From positions 62,001 through 126,000 of the forward strand of contig NZ_MTKN01000020.1 in assembly GCF_001975825.1 (NCBI RefSeq): a DNA stretch of 64,000 nucleotides, given 5' to 3'. The notes under the pieces are model-generated. The model was not told the DNA's origin, ran no database searches, and saw only the letters and a program-made list of their open reading frames with translations. This document shows, piece by piece, positions 45,299-53,701 of this stretch. The stretch's first letter is position 1, and the number at the start of each line of letters is the position of its first letter. The position numbers were made by a program, and so were the translations under genes. The stretch comes from [Flexibacter] sp. ATCC 35208 (GTDB taxonomy: Bacteria; Bacteroidota; Bacteroidia; Chitinophagales; Chitinophagaceae).

Positions 45299-45345
45299 AA
45301 CGCTGAAGGTGTCAGCGTTCTGCAGCTGCCTTTCAGCGTTTTTTA
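45299..45345 (+). terminator. recR terminator with two alternative stems
   Basis: AACGCTGAAGG (45299-45309) can pair with CCTTTCAGCGTT (45329-45340) followed by TTTT, or its AACGCTGA part can pair with the nearer TCAGCGTT (45312-45319). The longer pairing is the terminator; the two are mutually exclusive. Confidence 0.75.
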
Positions 45346-45410
45346 AATAAGATACGAGTGCTCAACAACACCCGTGTGTGTTTAACCTGTAATTCCACGT
45401 TATGAAAAAG

Positions 45411-45611
45411 CTATGATTGGTCTTTGTCTTTAAGTTTTCCGCCGCCCTCTTCCTCATTGCGCAGCTCGCGCCAGCGCTCAATCTCATACTTATTCAGAAA
45501 GCAGATTCTAAATACAGTGGAGGCCTCATTCTCAGCATCCTCAGGAACCGGGTATAAACCAAATTGCGCTAAATGCTTTTGTAAGCTCTGTACATGCTTC
45601 GCAATGCTCAT
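45411..45611 (-). CDS. Small conserved-looking protein of unknown function
   Basis: A 66-residue polar protein: MSIAKHVQSLQKHLAQFGLY, then a central TVFRICFLNKYEIERWRELR segment and a Glu/Lys/Asp-rich end. No signal peptide, no motif I recognise. ATG start. A short palindrome (CTTAAA/TTTAAG, 45613-45633) precedes it. It sits alone between recR and metH on the opposite strand. Confidence 0.5.
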   Translation of the reverse strand: MSIAKHVQSLQKHLAQFGLYPVPEDAENEASTVFRICFLNKYEIERWRELRNEEEGGGKLKDKDQS

Positions 45612-45837
45612 TGTCTTAAATTTTTTGTTTAAGCAGGTTGTTAACTATGCGGGCAAAGTGGTGGATTCCCTGGTAGTAATCAGATGGTGGTATACTGATC
45701 CATTGTTGTATTACCCTACAAATATAGTAGACTTTTGGTTTCAAACAAAATTTTCTCTCATTTTCCTGAATAAAGTAAAAAATTCTGCAAATACATCTTC
45801 CGCTGGTGATATTTCATATAATGAGGCAATTAATAAG

Positions 45838-45845
45838 TATCTTTG
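45838..45845 (+). promoter_or_regulatory. metH promoter -7 element
   Basis: TATCTTTG matches TAnnTTTG, 38 bp before the ATG. The leader would be about 30 nt, too short for a cobalamin or SAM riboswitch. Confidence 0.45.
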
Positions 45846-45883
45846 TATGTCTTTCCAGAAAAAATAGTAAACACATTATCGAT

Positions 45884-46900
45884 ATGAAATCATTATCCCA
45901 GTGTGCGGCAGAACGTATTCTGATCATAGATGGTGCTATGGGTACCATGATCCAGCGCTACAAGCTGGAAGAAGCAGATTATAGAGGCGAGCGATTCAAG
46001 GATTACCATATGGATGTAAAAGGCAACAATGACCTGCTCAACCTGACTCAGCCACAGATCATCGAAGCCATTCACAGGGAATACCTCGAAGCTGGCGCCG
46101 ACATCATCGAAACCAATACATTTAGTAGCACTACCATCGCCATGGCCGACTACGATATGCAGGCACTCGCTTTTGAACTGAACATAGCTGCTGCACAAAT
46201 TGCAAAAAGAGCTGCAAACGATTATACAGCGAAGAACCCCGAAAAGCCCCGCTTTGTAGCTGGTGCGATCGGTCCGCTGAATAAAACACTCTCCCTCTCC
46301 CCCGATGTGAACAATCCAGGCTTCCGCTCCGTTACTTTTGACGAAGTGGTGACTGCTTATTACGAGCAGATTCGTGGTCTGCACGAAGGAGGCGTAGATA
46401 TATTGCTGATCGAAACCATCTTTGATACCCTCAATAGTAAGGCCGCTATCTACGCTGCCAAGAAATACTTCAGGGATATCAAACAACCAGAACTACCTAT
46501 CATGATCTCCGGTACCATCACCGATGCCTCCGGACGTACACTGAGTGGTCAGACCCTGGAAGCATTCTATATTTCCGTAATGCACGCCAAACCATTCTCT
46601 GTCGGCTTAAACTGTGCATTGGGCGGTGAGCAGATGCGTCCACACGTGGCGGAACTGGCACAGATAGCTGGCTGTTATGTAAGTTGCTATCCAAATGCCG
46701 GCCTGCCAAATGCATTCGGAGAATACGATGAAACGCCGCACGATACAGCCTGCATCATCGAAGACTTTGCTAAAGAAGGTTTTGTAAACATCGTTGGCGG
46801 TTGCTGCGGCACCACTCCGGATCATATCCGGCACATTGCTCAGCACGTGAAGACAATCGCGCCAAGACCATTACCAGTAAAGGAAACAACACTGGCTTAA
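45884..46900 (+). CDS. metH: Methionine synthase, homocysteine-binding module
   Basis: A 338-residue protein corresponding to the first module of MetH, which binds homocysteine through zinc and receives the methyl group. ILIIDGAMGTMIQRY and GADIIETNTFSSTT are the family signatures; the zinc Cys residues are seen in GLNCALGG and GGCCGTTPDHI. The remaining modules are on a separate gene 33 bp downstream, a split arrangement common in Bacteroidota. I chose the ATG at 45884; the longer frame has no homology. Confidence 0.92.
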   Translation: MKSLSQCAAERILIIDGAMGTMIQRYKLEEADYRGERFKDYHMDVKGNNDLLNLTQPQIIEAIHREYLEAGADIIETNTFSSTTIAMADYDMQALAFELNIAAAQIAKRAANDYTAKNPEKPRFVAGAIGPLNKTLSLSPDVNNPGFRSVTFDEVVTAYYEQIRGLHEGGVDILLIETIFDTLNSKAAIYAAKKYFRDIKQPELPIMISGTITDASGRTLSGQTLEAFYISVMHAKPFSVGLNCALGGEQMRPHVAELAQIAGCYVSCYPNAGLPNAFGEYDETPHDTACIIEDFAKEGFVNIVGGCCGTTPDHIRHIAQHVKTIAPRPLPVKETTLA

Positions 46901-46933
46901 TTTTAATTTATCCGCTAATTACTATAGCTACCC

Positions 46934-49684
46934 ATGAGCGATACACTCAATCCCGCGCAAACTGCCACCGGACAGGAACAAACTGTCATCAAACCATTTC
47001 TGCGCCTGAGCGGCCTAGAGCCACTGATAGTACGACCAGAAACCAACTTCATCAATATTGGTGAACGTACTAACGTAACCGGTTCTAAAAAATTTGCCCG
47101 TCTGATCAGGGAAGGACTGTACGAAGAAGCACTGTCTGTAGCCCGCCAGCAGGTAGAAAACGGTGCGCAGGTACTGGACGTAAACATGGATGATGCCCTC
47201 CTCGATGGTGAACTGGCAATGACCACCTTCCTGAACCTGCTCGCCGCAGAACCGGATATATCAAGGATCCCGGTGATGATCGACTCCAGTAAGTTCAGCA
47301 TCATTGAAGCTGGTCTGAAATGCCTGCAGGGTAAATGTATCGTGAACTCCATCTCTCTCAAGGAAGGCGAAGCGAAATTCATTGAACAGGCTACTATCTG
47401 CAAAAGCTTCGGTGCTGCTGTAGTCGTAATGGCTTTCGATGAGTATGGACAGGCAGATACAGAAGAGAAAAAAGTAACGTTCTGTCATCGCTCCTACAAG
47501 ATCCTGACAGAAGTAGTAGGGTTTGATCCACAGGATATCATCTTCGACCCGAACATCTTTGCGATTGCCACAGGTATCGAAGAACACAATAACTACGCAG
47601 TGGACTTCATCAACGCCACCCGCCGTATCAAGGAACTGATGCCGCTGACCAGCATAAGCGGTGGTGTGAGCAACATCTCCTTCTCCTTCAGAGGAAATGA
47701 CCTGGTGCGCGAAGCCATGCACTCTGTATTCCTGTTCTACGCGATCAAAGCGGGCATGAACATGGGTATTGTGAATGCCGGTATGTTGCAGATCTATGAT
47801 GAAATTGAACCAAAGCTGCGCGAGCTCTGTGACGATGCCATCCTGAATCGCCGTGAAGATGCTACAGAACGCCTTATCGCCTATGCTGAAACCGTAAAGG
47901 CAAAAGGCAAGGTGATCGAAAAAGACGAAACCTGGCGCCACGGCTCCGTAGAAGAAAGACTGAGCCACGCACTCGTAAATGGTATCACTGACTATATAGA
48001 AGCTGATACCGAAGAAGCCAGACAAAAATATCCCCGTCCGCTGGATGTGATCGAAGGTCCGCTCATGGACGGTATGAACATCGTCGGCGACCTCTTCGGC
48101 AGTGGTAAAATGTTCTTGCCACAGGTAGTGAAAAGCGCCCGTGTGATGAAGAAATCCGTGGCCGTACTGACACCTTTTATTGAAGAAGAAAAAGCCAGGA
48201 TGGTCGCAGAGAATGGTGGCGTGATCAAATCAGCCGGAAAGATCCTGCTGGCCACTGTAAAAGGCGACGTACACGACATCGGTAAAAACATCGTAGGTGT
48301 GGTATTGGGCTGTAATGGCTACGAAATCATCGATATGGGGGTAATGGTCCCGGCTGAAAAAATTCTGCAGACCGCCCGCCAGGAAGATGTGGACATCATT
48401 GGCCTCAGTGGCCTGATCACCCCTAGTCTGGACGAAATGGTGCACGTGGCCAGAGAAATGAAACGCCAGCACTTTGAAGTACCATTATTAATAGGCGGTG
48501 CCACTACCTCCCGTACCCATACCGCTGTAAAAATTGCACCTGAGTATGAACACGGCGTGGTACATGTACTGGATGCATCCCGCAGCGTAACCGTAACAGG
48601 TAACCTGCTGAACAAAGCCCTGAGAAAAAACTTCCTGAAGGATGTAACAACTGAGTACACCAAACTCAATGATAACTTCCGCAATAAGAAACCAGTAAAA
48701 CAATACCTGCCTATAGCAGAAGCCCGCCAGAACAAGGCGATCAGCGACTGGACCGGATTCAATCCGGTAGTTCCAAAACAACTTGGAGTACAGGTATTTA
48801 AGAACTATGAACTGGCTGATATAGCTAAGTATATAGACTGGCAGCCTTTCTTCATCTCATGGGAACTGCACGGCAAATTCCCGCAGATCCTGACGGACGA
48901 AGTAGTCGGTGTGGAAGCAAGTCGCCTGTATGAAGATGCCAAAGTGATGCTAAAACGCATCATTGAAGAGAAATGGTTAACCGCCAATGCCGTAATTGGC
49001 CTCTTTCCTGCCAGCAGAACAGCAGATGATACCATCACCGTATTGTCGCCAAAACCAGGTCAGGGTACCGTAAATCTGGAATGTCTGCGTCAGCAGATCA
49101 AGAAAGCGCCTGGTCAGCCAAATATATCACTGGCAGACTTTATCGCCCCTTCCGATACAGGTATCCAGGACTACATGGGGGCCTTTGCCGTTACTACAGG
49201 TGGTGGCATTGAAGAATGGTTGGAAAAGTTCAAAGCAGACCATGACGATTATAGCAGCATCATGCTGAAAGCCCTTGCAGACAGACTGGTAGAAGCCTTT
49301 GCAGAGCTGATGCACGAGCGTGTAAGAAAGGAATTCTGGGGCTATGCTTCAGAAGAACACCTGAGCAAAGATGACCTGATTAAAGAAGAATACGCAGGTA
49401 TTCGTCCTGCACCTGGTTATCCTGCCTGTCCTGAACATACAGAGAAATACAAGATGTTCGATATGCTCGATGCTACTGAGAACACTGGTATCACACTCAC
49501 AGAATCACTGGCCATGTATCCTGCTTCAAGTGTAAGTGGCTGGTATTTTGCCAACCCTGCTGCCAAATACTTTGGTATAGGAAAGATCGAGAAAGACCAG
49601 GTAATAGATTATGCTGAGCGCAAAGGCTGGACTGTAGAAGAAGCAGAGAAATGGCTTAGACCGGTACTCGAATACGACATGTAA
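46934..49684 (+). CDS. metH: Methionine synthase, folate, cobalamin and reactivation modules
   Basis: A 916-residue protein. The pterin-binding barrel (about 30-300) has NFINIGERTNVTGS and IMVDSS-like PVMIDSSKFS; the cobalamin cap and Rossmann domain (about 320-570) has KGDVHDIGKNIVGVVL with the B12-ligating His and GLSGLITPSLDEM; the C-terminal AdoMet reactivation domain (about 600-916) has EEYAGIRPAPGYPACPEHTEK. Together with the upstream gene it makes a complete B12-dependent MetH from two polypeptides. Confidence 0.95.
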   Translation: MSDTLNPAQTATGQEQTVIKPFLRLSGLEPLIVRPETNFINIGERTNVTGSKKFARLIREGLYEEALSVARQQVENGAQVLDVNMDDALLDGELAMTTFLNLLAAEPDISRIPVMIDSSKFSIIEAGLKCLQGKCIVNSISLKEGEAKFIEQATICKSFGAAVVVMAFDEYGQADTEEKKVTFCHRSYKILTEVVGFDPQDIIFDPNIFAIATGIEEHNNYAVDFINATRRIKELMPLTSISGGVSNISFSFRGNDLVREAMHSVFLFYAIKAGMNMGIVNAGMLQIYDEIEPKLRELCDDAILNRREDATERLIAYAETVKAKGKVIEKDETWRHGSVEERLSHALVNGITDYIEADTEEARQKYPRPLDVIEGPLMDGMNIVGDLFGSGKMFLPQVVKSARVMKKSVAVLTPFIEEEKARMVAENGGVIKSAGKILLATVKGDVHDIGKNIVGVVLGCNGYEIIDMGVMVPAEKILQTARQEDVDIIGLSGLITPSLDEMVHVAREMKRQHFEVPLLIGGATTSRTHTAVKIAPEYEHGVVHVLDASRSVTVTGNLLNKALRKNFLKDVTTEYTKLNDNFRNKKPVKQYLPIAEARQNKAISDWTGFNPVVPKQLGVQVFKNYELADIAKYIDWQPFFISWELHGKFPQILTDEVVGVEASRLYEDAKVMLKRIIEEKWLTANAVIGLFPASRTADDTITVLSPKPGQGTVNLECLRQQIKKAPGQPNISLADFIAPSDTGIQDYMGAFAVTTGGGIEEWLEKFKADHDDYSSIMLKALADRLVEAFAELMHERVRKEFWGYASEEHLSKDDLIKEEYAGIRPAPGYPACPEHTEKYKMFDMLDATENTGITLTESLAMYPASSVSGWYFANPAAKYFGIGKIEKDQVIDYAERKGWTVEEAEKWLRPVLEYDM

Positions 49685-49708
49685 AAACTTCGTTATAATT
49701 TTTAGCTG

Positions 49709-49741
49709 AATGCCGGTGGTTGCGCTGCAATCACCGGCATT
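49709..49741 (+). terminator. Long perfect hairpin between metH and xth
   Basis: AATGCCGGTG (49709-49718) pairs with CACCGGCATT (49732-49741), and the inner GTTGC/GCAAT extends the stem to 15 bp with a GCT loop. TCGTATATTT follows, so the T-run is weak. It lies 14 bp before the xth ATG. Confidence 0.6.
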
Positions 49742-49755
49742 CGTATATTTACAGT

Positions 49756-50520
49756 ATGAGAATTATATCGTACAATGTAAACGGGCTCCGTTCCGCCATG
49801 ACAAAAGGCTTCACTGAATGGCTCAAAACTGATCCCGCCGATATCATCTGCTTACAGGAAATCAAAGCACACAAAGACAATGTAGACTTCCAACAGTTTG
49901 ACGAGCTTGGCTATGAACACTACTGGTATCCCGCCCAGAAAAAAGGATACAGCGGTGTAGCTGTACTCACTAAGATAAAACCAGACCATGTACAATATGG
50001 AAATGGCTACATGCAGAGCGATGCCGAAGGCAGGGTAATACGCCTCGATTTTGGGGATATTACACTCATTAACACATATATCCCTTCAGGCACCAGTGGA
50101 GACGAAAGACAAACCTATAAATACCAATGGCTGGATGAGTTCTTTGGCTACCTCCATACACTCAAAGCCACAAGACCTAATATAATTGTGTGTGGCGACT
50201 ACAATATCGTGCACAAACCAATCGATATTCATGATCCCGTAGGCAACAAAAACAGCAGTGGCTTTCTGCCTGAAGAACGTGCATGGCTGGACAAGTTATA
50301 TGAAAACGGCTTCGTAGATACTTTCCGTCATTTCTGTAATGATCCGCACCAATATAGCTGGTGGAGTTTCCGCGCCAATGCACGCAATAATAATAAGGGA
50401 TGGCGTATCGATTATATCAGTGTCACTACTCCACTGCAGGAAAAGCTGAAAGAGGCAAAGATTTATGCCGATGTAAAGCACTCTGATCACTGCCCTATAT
50501 ACCTGCAATTAAGCCACTAA
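49756..50520 (+). CDS. xth: Exodeoxyribonuclease III / AP endonuclease
   Basis: A 254-residue base-excision repair nuclease of the exonuclease-endonuclease-phosphatase fold. Motifs are SYNVNGLRSAM, DIICLQEIKA (metal Glu), VCGDYNIVHKPIDIHDP (catalytic Asp and Asn), WWSFRANARNNNKGWRIDYI and the late KHSDHCPIYL with the catalytic His. I chose the ATG at 49756, where family homology begins. Confidence 0.95.
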   Translation: MRIISYNVNGLRSAMTKGFTEWLKTDPADIICLQEIKAHKDNVDFQQFDELGYEHYWYPAQKKGYSGVAVLTKIKPDHVQYGNGYMQSDAEGRVIRLDFGDITLINTYIPSGTSGDERQTYKYQWLDEFFGYLHTLKATRPNIIVCGDYNIVHKPIDIHDPVGNKNSSGFLPEERAWLDKLYENGFVDTFRHFCNDPHQYSWWSFRANARNNNKGWRIDYISVTTPLQEKLKEAKIYADVKHSDHCPIYLQLSH

Positions 50521-50535
50521 CAAGGATTTCCAACT

Positions 50536-50838
50536 ATGATCATATTTAACGTTACCACAATGGTGTCGCATCCTATCAACGACAGATGGATGCAATGGAT
50601 GAAAGAAGACCAGATCCCTGCTATCATGAATACCGGTTTATTCCATGATTACCGCATGTGCAGGCTGCTGGAACAGGATGAGGAAGATGGTCTCACCTAC
50701 TCTGTACAATTCTTTGCAGATACACTCGAGAACTACCAAACTTACATAGACGAGTATGCGCCAGTGCTCCAAAAAAGGGCTTATGACCTGTTTGGAAGCC
50801 AGTTTGTAGCCTTTAGAACAGTGATGCAGGTAGTTTAA
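50536..50838 (+). CDS. DUF4286 family protein
   Basis: A 100-residue cytosolic protein of unknown function. MIIFNVTTMVSHPINDRWMQ, MNTGLFHDYRMCRLL and SVQFFADTLENYQTYIDEYA match the DUF4286 pattern, which has a ferredoxin-like fold. It starts 15 bp after xth on the same strand and is probably cotranscribed. Confidence 0.82.
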   Translation: MIIFNVTTMVSHPINDRWMQWMKEDQIPAIMNTGLFHDYRMCRLLEQDEEDGLTYSVQFFADTLENYQTYIDEYAPVLQKRAYDLFGSQFVAFRTVMQVV

Positions 50839-51145
50839 CATTTAAACTTATCCACAGGAAATCCACTGTTTATCAGGGATTGTGAGTTTGGTACAATACT
50901 TGGAACACTCTTACGTTAATTATAAAACCAGTAGCAAATTGCCACTAGCAGCGGGTTTCAGACGTTAACTCCTGTTTTGCTCATACATCCATATCATGAG
51001 CGAATCAGCTGTAACCGTTACCTGTAGCCCTTTTCAGCCGATAAAATTTTGCTTAAAAAAGATGCAAAAAATTTGGTAATCTGATAAAACGCGCTATATT
51101 TGCTCACATCAAACATTTTAATTCACTAGTTAAATCTTACTAGCT
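50839..51145. other. Intergenic region upstream of hup
   Basis: This 307-bp region contains one DnaA-box-like TTATCCACA (50848-50856) and, at its right end, the hup promoter. I see no gene. Confidence 0.55.
51072..51102 (+). promoter_or_regulatory. hup promoter, near-perfect Bacteroidota consensus
   Basis: TTTG (51072-51075) and TATATTTG (51095-51102) are separated by 19 bp, matching the -33/-7 consensus. The ATG is 43 bp further on. Confidence 0.75.
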
Positions 51146-51415
51146 ATGAACAAAGCCGAATTAATCGACAAACTGGCAAAAGATGCCGGTATCACTAAAA
51201 CCCAAGCTAACGAAGCACTGGATTCTTTCACTAAGGCTGTTGCTGATACCCTGAAAAAAGGTGGTAAAGTAACCTTAGTAGGTTTCGGTACTTTCTCTGT
51301 TTCTAAACGTGCTGCTCGTAACGGTAGAAACCCACAGACTGGCCAGATCATCAAGATCAAAGCTAAGAAAGTTGCTAAATTCAAAGCTGGTAAGGCTCTG
51401 TCCGACAAGCTTTAA
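51146..51415 (+). CDS. hup: HU-family DNA-binding protein
   Basis: An 89-residue nucleoid protein. MNKAELIDKLAKDAGITKTQ, the GGKVTLVGFGTFSVSKR saddle and the RNPQTGQIIKIKAKK arm with the intercalating Pro are typical of HU/IHF proteins. Length is standard. It has its own strong promoter and terminator, which fits high expression. Confidence 0.97.
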   Translation: MNKAELIDKLAKDAGITKTQANEALDSFTKAVADTLKKGGKVTLVGFGTFSVSKRAARNGRNPQTGQIIKIKAKKVAKFKAGKALSDKL

Positions 51416-51435
51416 TCTGTTAGCTTACCTTATTC

Positions 51436-51467
51436 AAGCAAGGAACATTACTGTTTCTTGCTTTTTT
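51436..51467 (+). terminator. Intrinsic terminator of hup
   Basis: AAGCAAGGAACA (51436-51447) pairs with TGTTTCTTGCTT (51452-51463) with one G-T, followed by TTTTATT. Confidence 0.9.
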
Positions 51468-51491
51468 TATTTTATATAGGTCCACCTCGTC

Positions 51492-51520
51492 TTCGATGCT
51501 TCTTCGATGCTTCTTCGACC
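51492..51520 (+). repeat. 11-bp tandem repeat, about 2.6 copies
   Basis: TTCGATGCTTC occurs twice head to tail (51492-51502 and 51503-51513) followed by a partial copy TTCGACC. It lies between the hup terminator and the bTHX gene. Confidence 0.6.
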
Positions 51521-51618
51521 ACAGGTCAGTAAAATGGCCACGAATCCCTCAGTTTGTGGTATCTTCCTTTTTTACGTAATTTGCACCAATTAATAATAAA
51601 CAATCAAACTGTCTAACA

Positions 51619-51747
51619 ATGGGTAGAGGTGATATCAAAACCAAAAAAGGTAAGATTTTCAGTGGTTCTTTCGGAAAATCAAGACCTGCTAAGCCAGCTA
51701 AAGCTGCTGCTGTTAAAGCTGCAAAGGCTGCTGCAAAACAAGCCTAA
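51619..51747 (+). CDS. 30S ribosomal protein bTHX
   Basis: A 42-residue basic peptide. MGRGDIKTKKGKIFSGSFGK closely follows the Thermus THX pattern MGKGDxRTxxGKIxxGxxGK, a peptide that sits in the head of the small ribosomal subunit. The C-terminus differs: a run of Ala and Lys (AKPAKAAAVKAAKAAAKQA) extends it. ATG start with a short leader from a likely promoter (TTTG at about 51552, TAATTTG-like at about 51577). It is followed by a terminator. Confidence 0.85.
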   Translation: MGRGDIKTKKGKIFSGSFGKSRPAKPAKAAAVKAAKAAAKQA

Positions 51748-51755
51748 AATTATTA

Positions 51756-51789
51756 AAGAGGCTGACCACTTAATCATGATCAGCCTCTT
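51756..51789. terminator. Terminator between bTHX and pdxH
   Basis: AAGAGGCTGA (51756-51765) pairs perfectly with TCAGCCTCTT (51780-51789). It lies between convergent genes and could serve both. Confidence 0.75.
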
Positions 51790-51805
51790 ATAATTTCTTT
51801 TATCA

Positions 51806-52450
51806 TCACGGCGCCAGGCGCTCTATCTTCCAGCTACTCCCTTCATGACTGTACTGGATACGGTCATGAAGCCGGCTACCGCGGCCCTGCCAAAACTCAA
51901 TTGCAACCGGTTTCACAATATACCCACCCCAGTTTTCCGGTCTCTCAGGCGCATTCTTCTCATATTTTTCAGTCACTGTTTTTACCTGCTCTTCCAGGAA
52001 ATTCCTGTTAGGAATCACCTTACTCTGTGGAGAAGCAATAGCACCAATACGACTACCCAGCGGACGGCTGTTGTAATATTCATTACTCATCCCCGCATCC
52101 ACTTTGGATACAATTCCATCTATACGCACCTGCCTTTGCAGTTCTTTCCAGAAAAACAACAGGGATACATGCGGATTAGCCGCCATTTCATGACCTTTAC
52201 GGCTATCATAATTGGTAAAAAACACAAAACCATCTGCATCAAAGCTCTTCAGCAATACGATGCGGGTAGTAGGAATACCTGCGGAGCTACTGGTGGCCAG
52301 CGTCATCGCATTGGCTTCGTCTATCTCTCCGGTGATGGCATCATTCCACCACTTTTCAAATTGTTGAAAGGGATCCTGGGCTACTTCTTTTTCGTCCAGC
52401 TCGGCAAGGGTATAATCCTTACGCAGGTCAGCAACTTTTTTATTTAGCAT
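51806..52450 (-). CDS. pdxH: Pyridoxamine 5'-phosphate oxidase
   Basis: A 214-residue FMN enzyme that makes pyridoxal phosphate. ADLRKDYTLAELDEKEVAQD, DPFQQFEKWWNDAI, TRIVLLKSFDADGFVFFTNY and the C-terminal FWQGRGSRLHDRIQY motif are diagnostic. I chose the ATG at 52450, which gives the usual length; the frame extends 26 codons further with no homology. Single gene. Confidence 0.96.
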   Translation of the reverse strand: MLNKKVADLRKDYTLAELDEKEVAQDPFQQFEKWWNDAITGEIDEANAMTLATSSSAGIPTTRIVLLKSFDADGFVFFTNYDSRKGHEMAANPHVSLLFFWKELQRQVRIDGIVSKVDAGMSNEYYNSRPLGSRIGAIASPQSKVIPNRNFLEEQVKTVTEKYEKNAPERPENWGGYIVKPVAIEFWQGRGSRLHDRIQYSHEGSSWKIERLAP

Positions 52451-52570
52451 TGGCCAATATTTTACGGATACAAAGATACAGGTTGCCCCCTGCATGAAAA
52501 TGCTAAAATGCTTGATTGTCATCAGCATCCAACGCGATAAAAGAATATGAATAATTATTAATTTTAACGC

Positions 52571-53656
52571 ATGAGAACCATACTCCTTTTTACTATCTCA
52601 GCTATTTTACTGATATCCTGTGGCGACAGGCATCCCAAACAGGCTGCTGCAAGTCTCCCCAATTTCAAGACCACGCCCTACTTTTATGTACAATTGAAAG
52701 GTACGCTGGCAGGTAAGAACATTACGATGGAACTGACCAAAGCCAATCCGGCCATGTACCGTGGATATTATAGTTACGAAGAAACCGGGGAGCCGATCGC
52801 CATCTGGGGAAACCTGGACCAGAACAAAATGCTGGTATTGTATGAGAGTACGGATGAAAAGGAAGAACGCTTCTTCACAGGTATACTGGACAGTGCAGGT
52901 GTATATAAGGGCAAATGGAGAGGAAAAGGGACTACCTATGAGTACACCCTTACACCTGATATGAAAGAGACCACTCCCCTGAGTGTATATTATGGAGAAG
53001 ATTCTGCAAAGCTGCTGCCTGGCAATCCTGCCTCCCCGGTAGCGGTAGCTACTAACGCAGTTATCTGGCCGGCGCCCACCCTGGATGAGGAGACAAAGGC
53101 TTTCATTCGCAACACGGTCACCGGCAACCCTTCCCTGGACAATCCGGTTCGCTACCTCCGAAGGGATATTGACTCCTTCCTCGTCACTTACAAAACGACT
53201 GAAAAAGATATCGATACCACAGAGGAAATTCCTGCCACCGCCAGCTGGTCAGCCGATGCTGATATGAGAGTAGTGTATAACCATTATCCTTACCTGAGCG
53301 TTGAATCATTTACCTATGAGTATACAGGTGGCGCACATGGCAATTACGGCTCTATTTACAAGGTTTTAGATCTGAAGAAGAAGAAAGTATTAACGACAGA
53401 AGACCTCTTTAAACCGGGCTATAAAGAGGCATTACCAGCATTGCTGGAAAAAGCGTACAGAAGAGTTTTCTGGGTAAGTGAGGAAAACACATTGAAAGAC
53501 CAGTTGCTGGTCGATCAGATCCCCGTGAATGAGAACTTCTTCATCACGGACAAGGGAATTGGGTTCTGCTATACCCCGTATGAGATCGGGCCTTATGCAA
53601 TGGGGCAGATTACTTTGTACTTACCCTTTACGGAGCTCAAAGCATACCTGAAATAA
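52571..53656 (+). CDS. DUF3298/RsiV-like domain lipoprotein
   Basis: A 361-residue lipoprotein with signal ILLFTISAILLISC. The C-terminal half carries the PdaC/DUF3298 region: YPYLSVESFTYEYTGGAHG, YGSIYKVLDLKKKKVLTTED and GIGFCYTPYEIGPYAMG. Such domains occur in cell-envelope and anti-sigma proteins; the role here is unknown. The N-terminal half is beta-rich and unassigned. It is divergent from pdxH. Confidence 0.82.
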   Translation: MRTILLFTISAILLISCGDRHPKQAAASLPNFKTTPYFYVQLKGTLAGKNITMELTKANPAMYRGYYSYEETGEPIAIWGNLDQNKMLVLYESTDEKEERFFTGILDSAGVYKGKWRGKGTTYEYTLTPDMKETTPLSVYYGEDSAKLLPGNPASPVAVATNAVIWPAPTLDEETKAFIRNTVTGNPSLDNPVRYLRRDIDSFLVTYKTTEKDIDTTEEIPATASWSADADMRVVYNHYPYLSVESFTYEYTGGAHGNYGSIYKVLDLKKKKVLTTEDLFKPGYKEALPALLEKAYRRVFWVSEENTLKDQLLVDQIPVNENFFITDKGIGFCYTPYEIGPYAMGQITLYLPFTELKAYLK

Positions 53657-53660
53657 GAGC

Positions 53661-53691
53661 AATCGGGGAATTGCTAAGCAATTCCCCGATT
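53661..53691. terminator. Perfect hairpin between convergent genes
   Basis: AATCGGGGAATTG and CAATTCCCCGATT (53661-53673 and 53679-53691) form a 13-bp stem with loop CTAAG. T-runs are weak on both strands. It lies between the DUF3298 gene and pyrH. Confidence 0.65.
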
Positions 53692-53701
53692 CCAAATAAG
53701 T

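Noticed and set aside
45612..45883. Possible cobalamin or SAM riboswitch upstream of metH
   Set aside because: I found no B12-box-like sequence or SAM aptamer pattern, and the likely promoter leaves only about 30 nt of leader.
49756..49800. Longer start for xth at 49720
   Set aside because: The upstream codons are part of the metH-xth hairpin and show no homology to the exonuclease family.
50848..50856. DnaA-box-like TTATCCACA, with another TTATTCACA at 58827-58835
   Set aside because: Single isolated boxes 8 kb apart are expected by chance; there is no box cluster, no AT-rich unwinding element arrangement and no dnaA or other origin-linked gene beside them.
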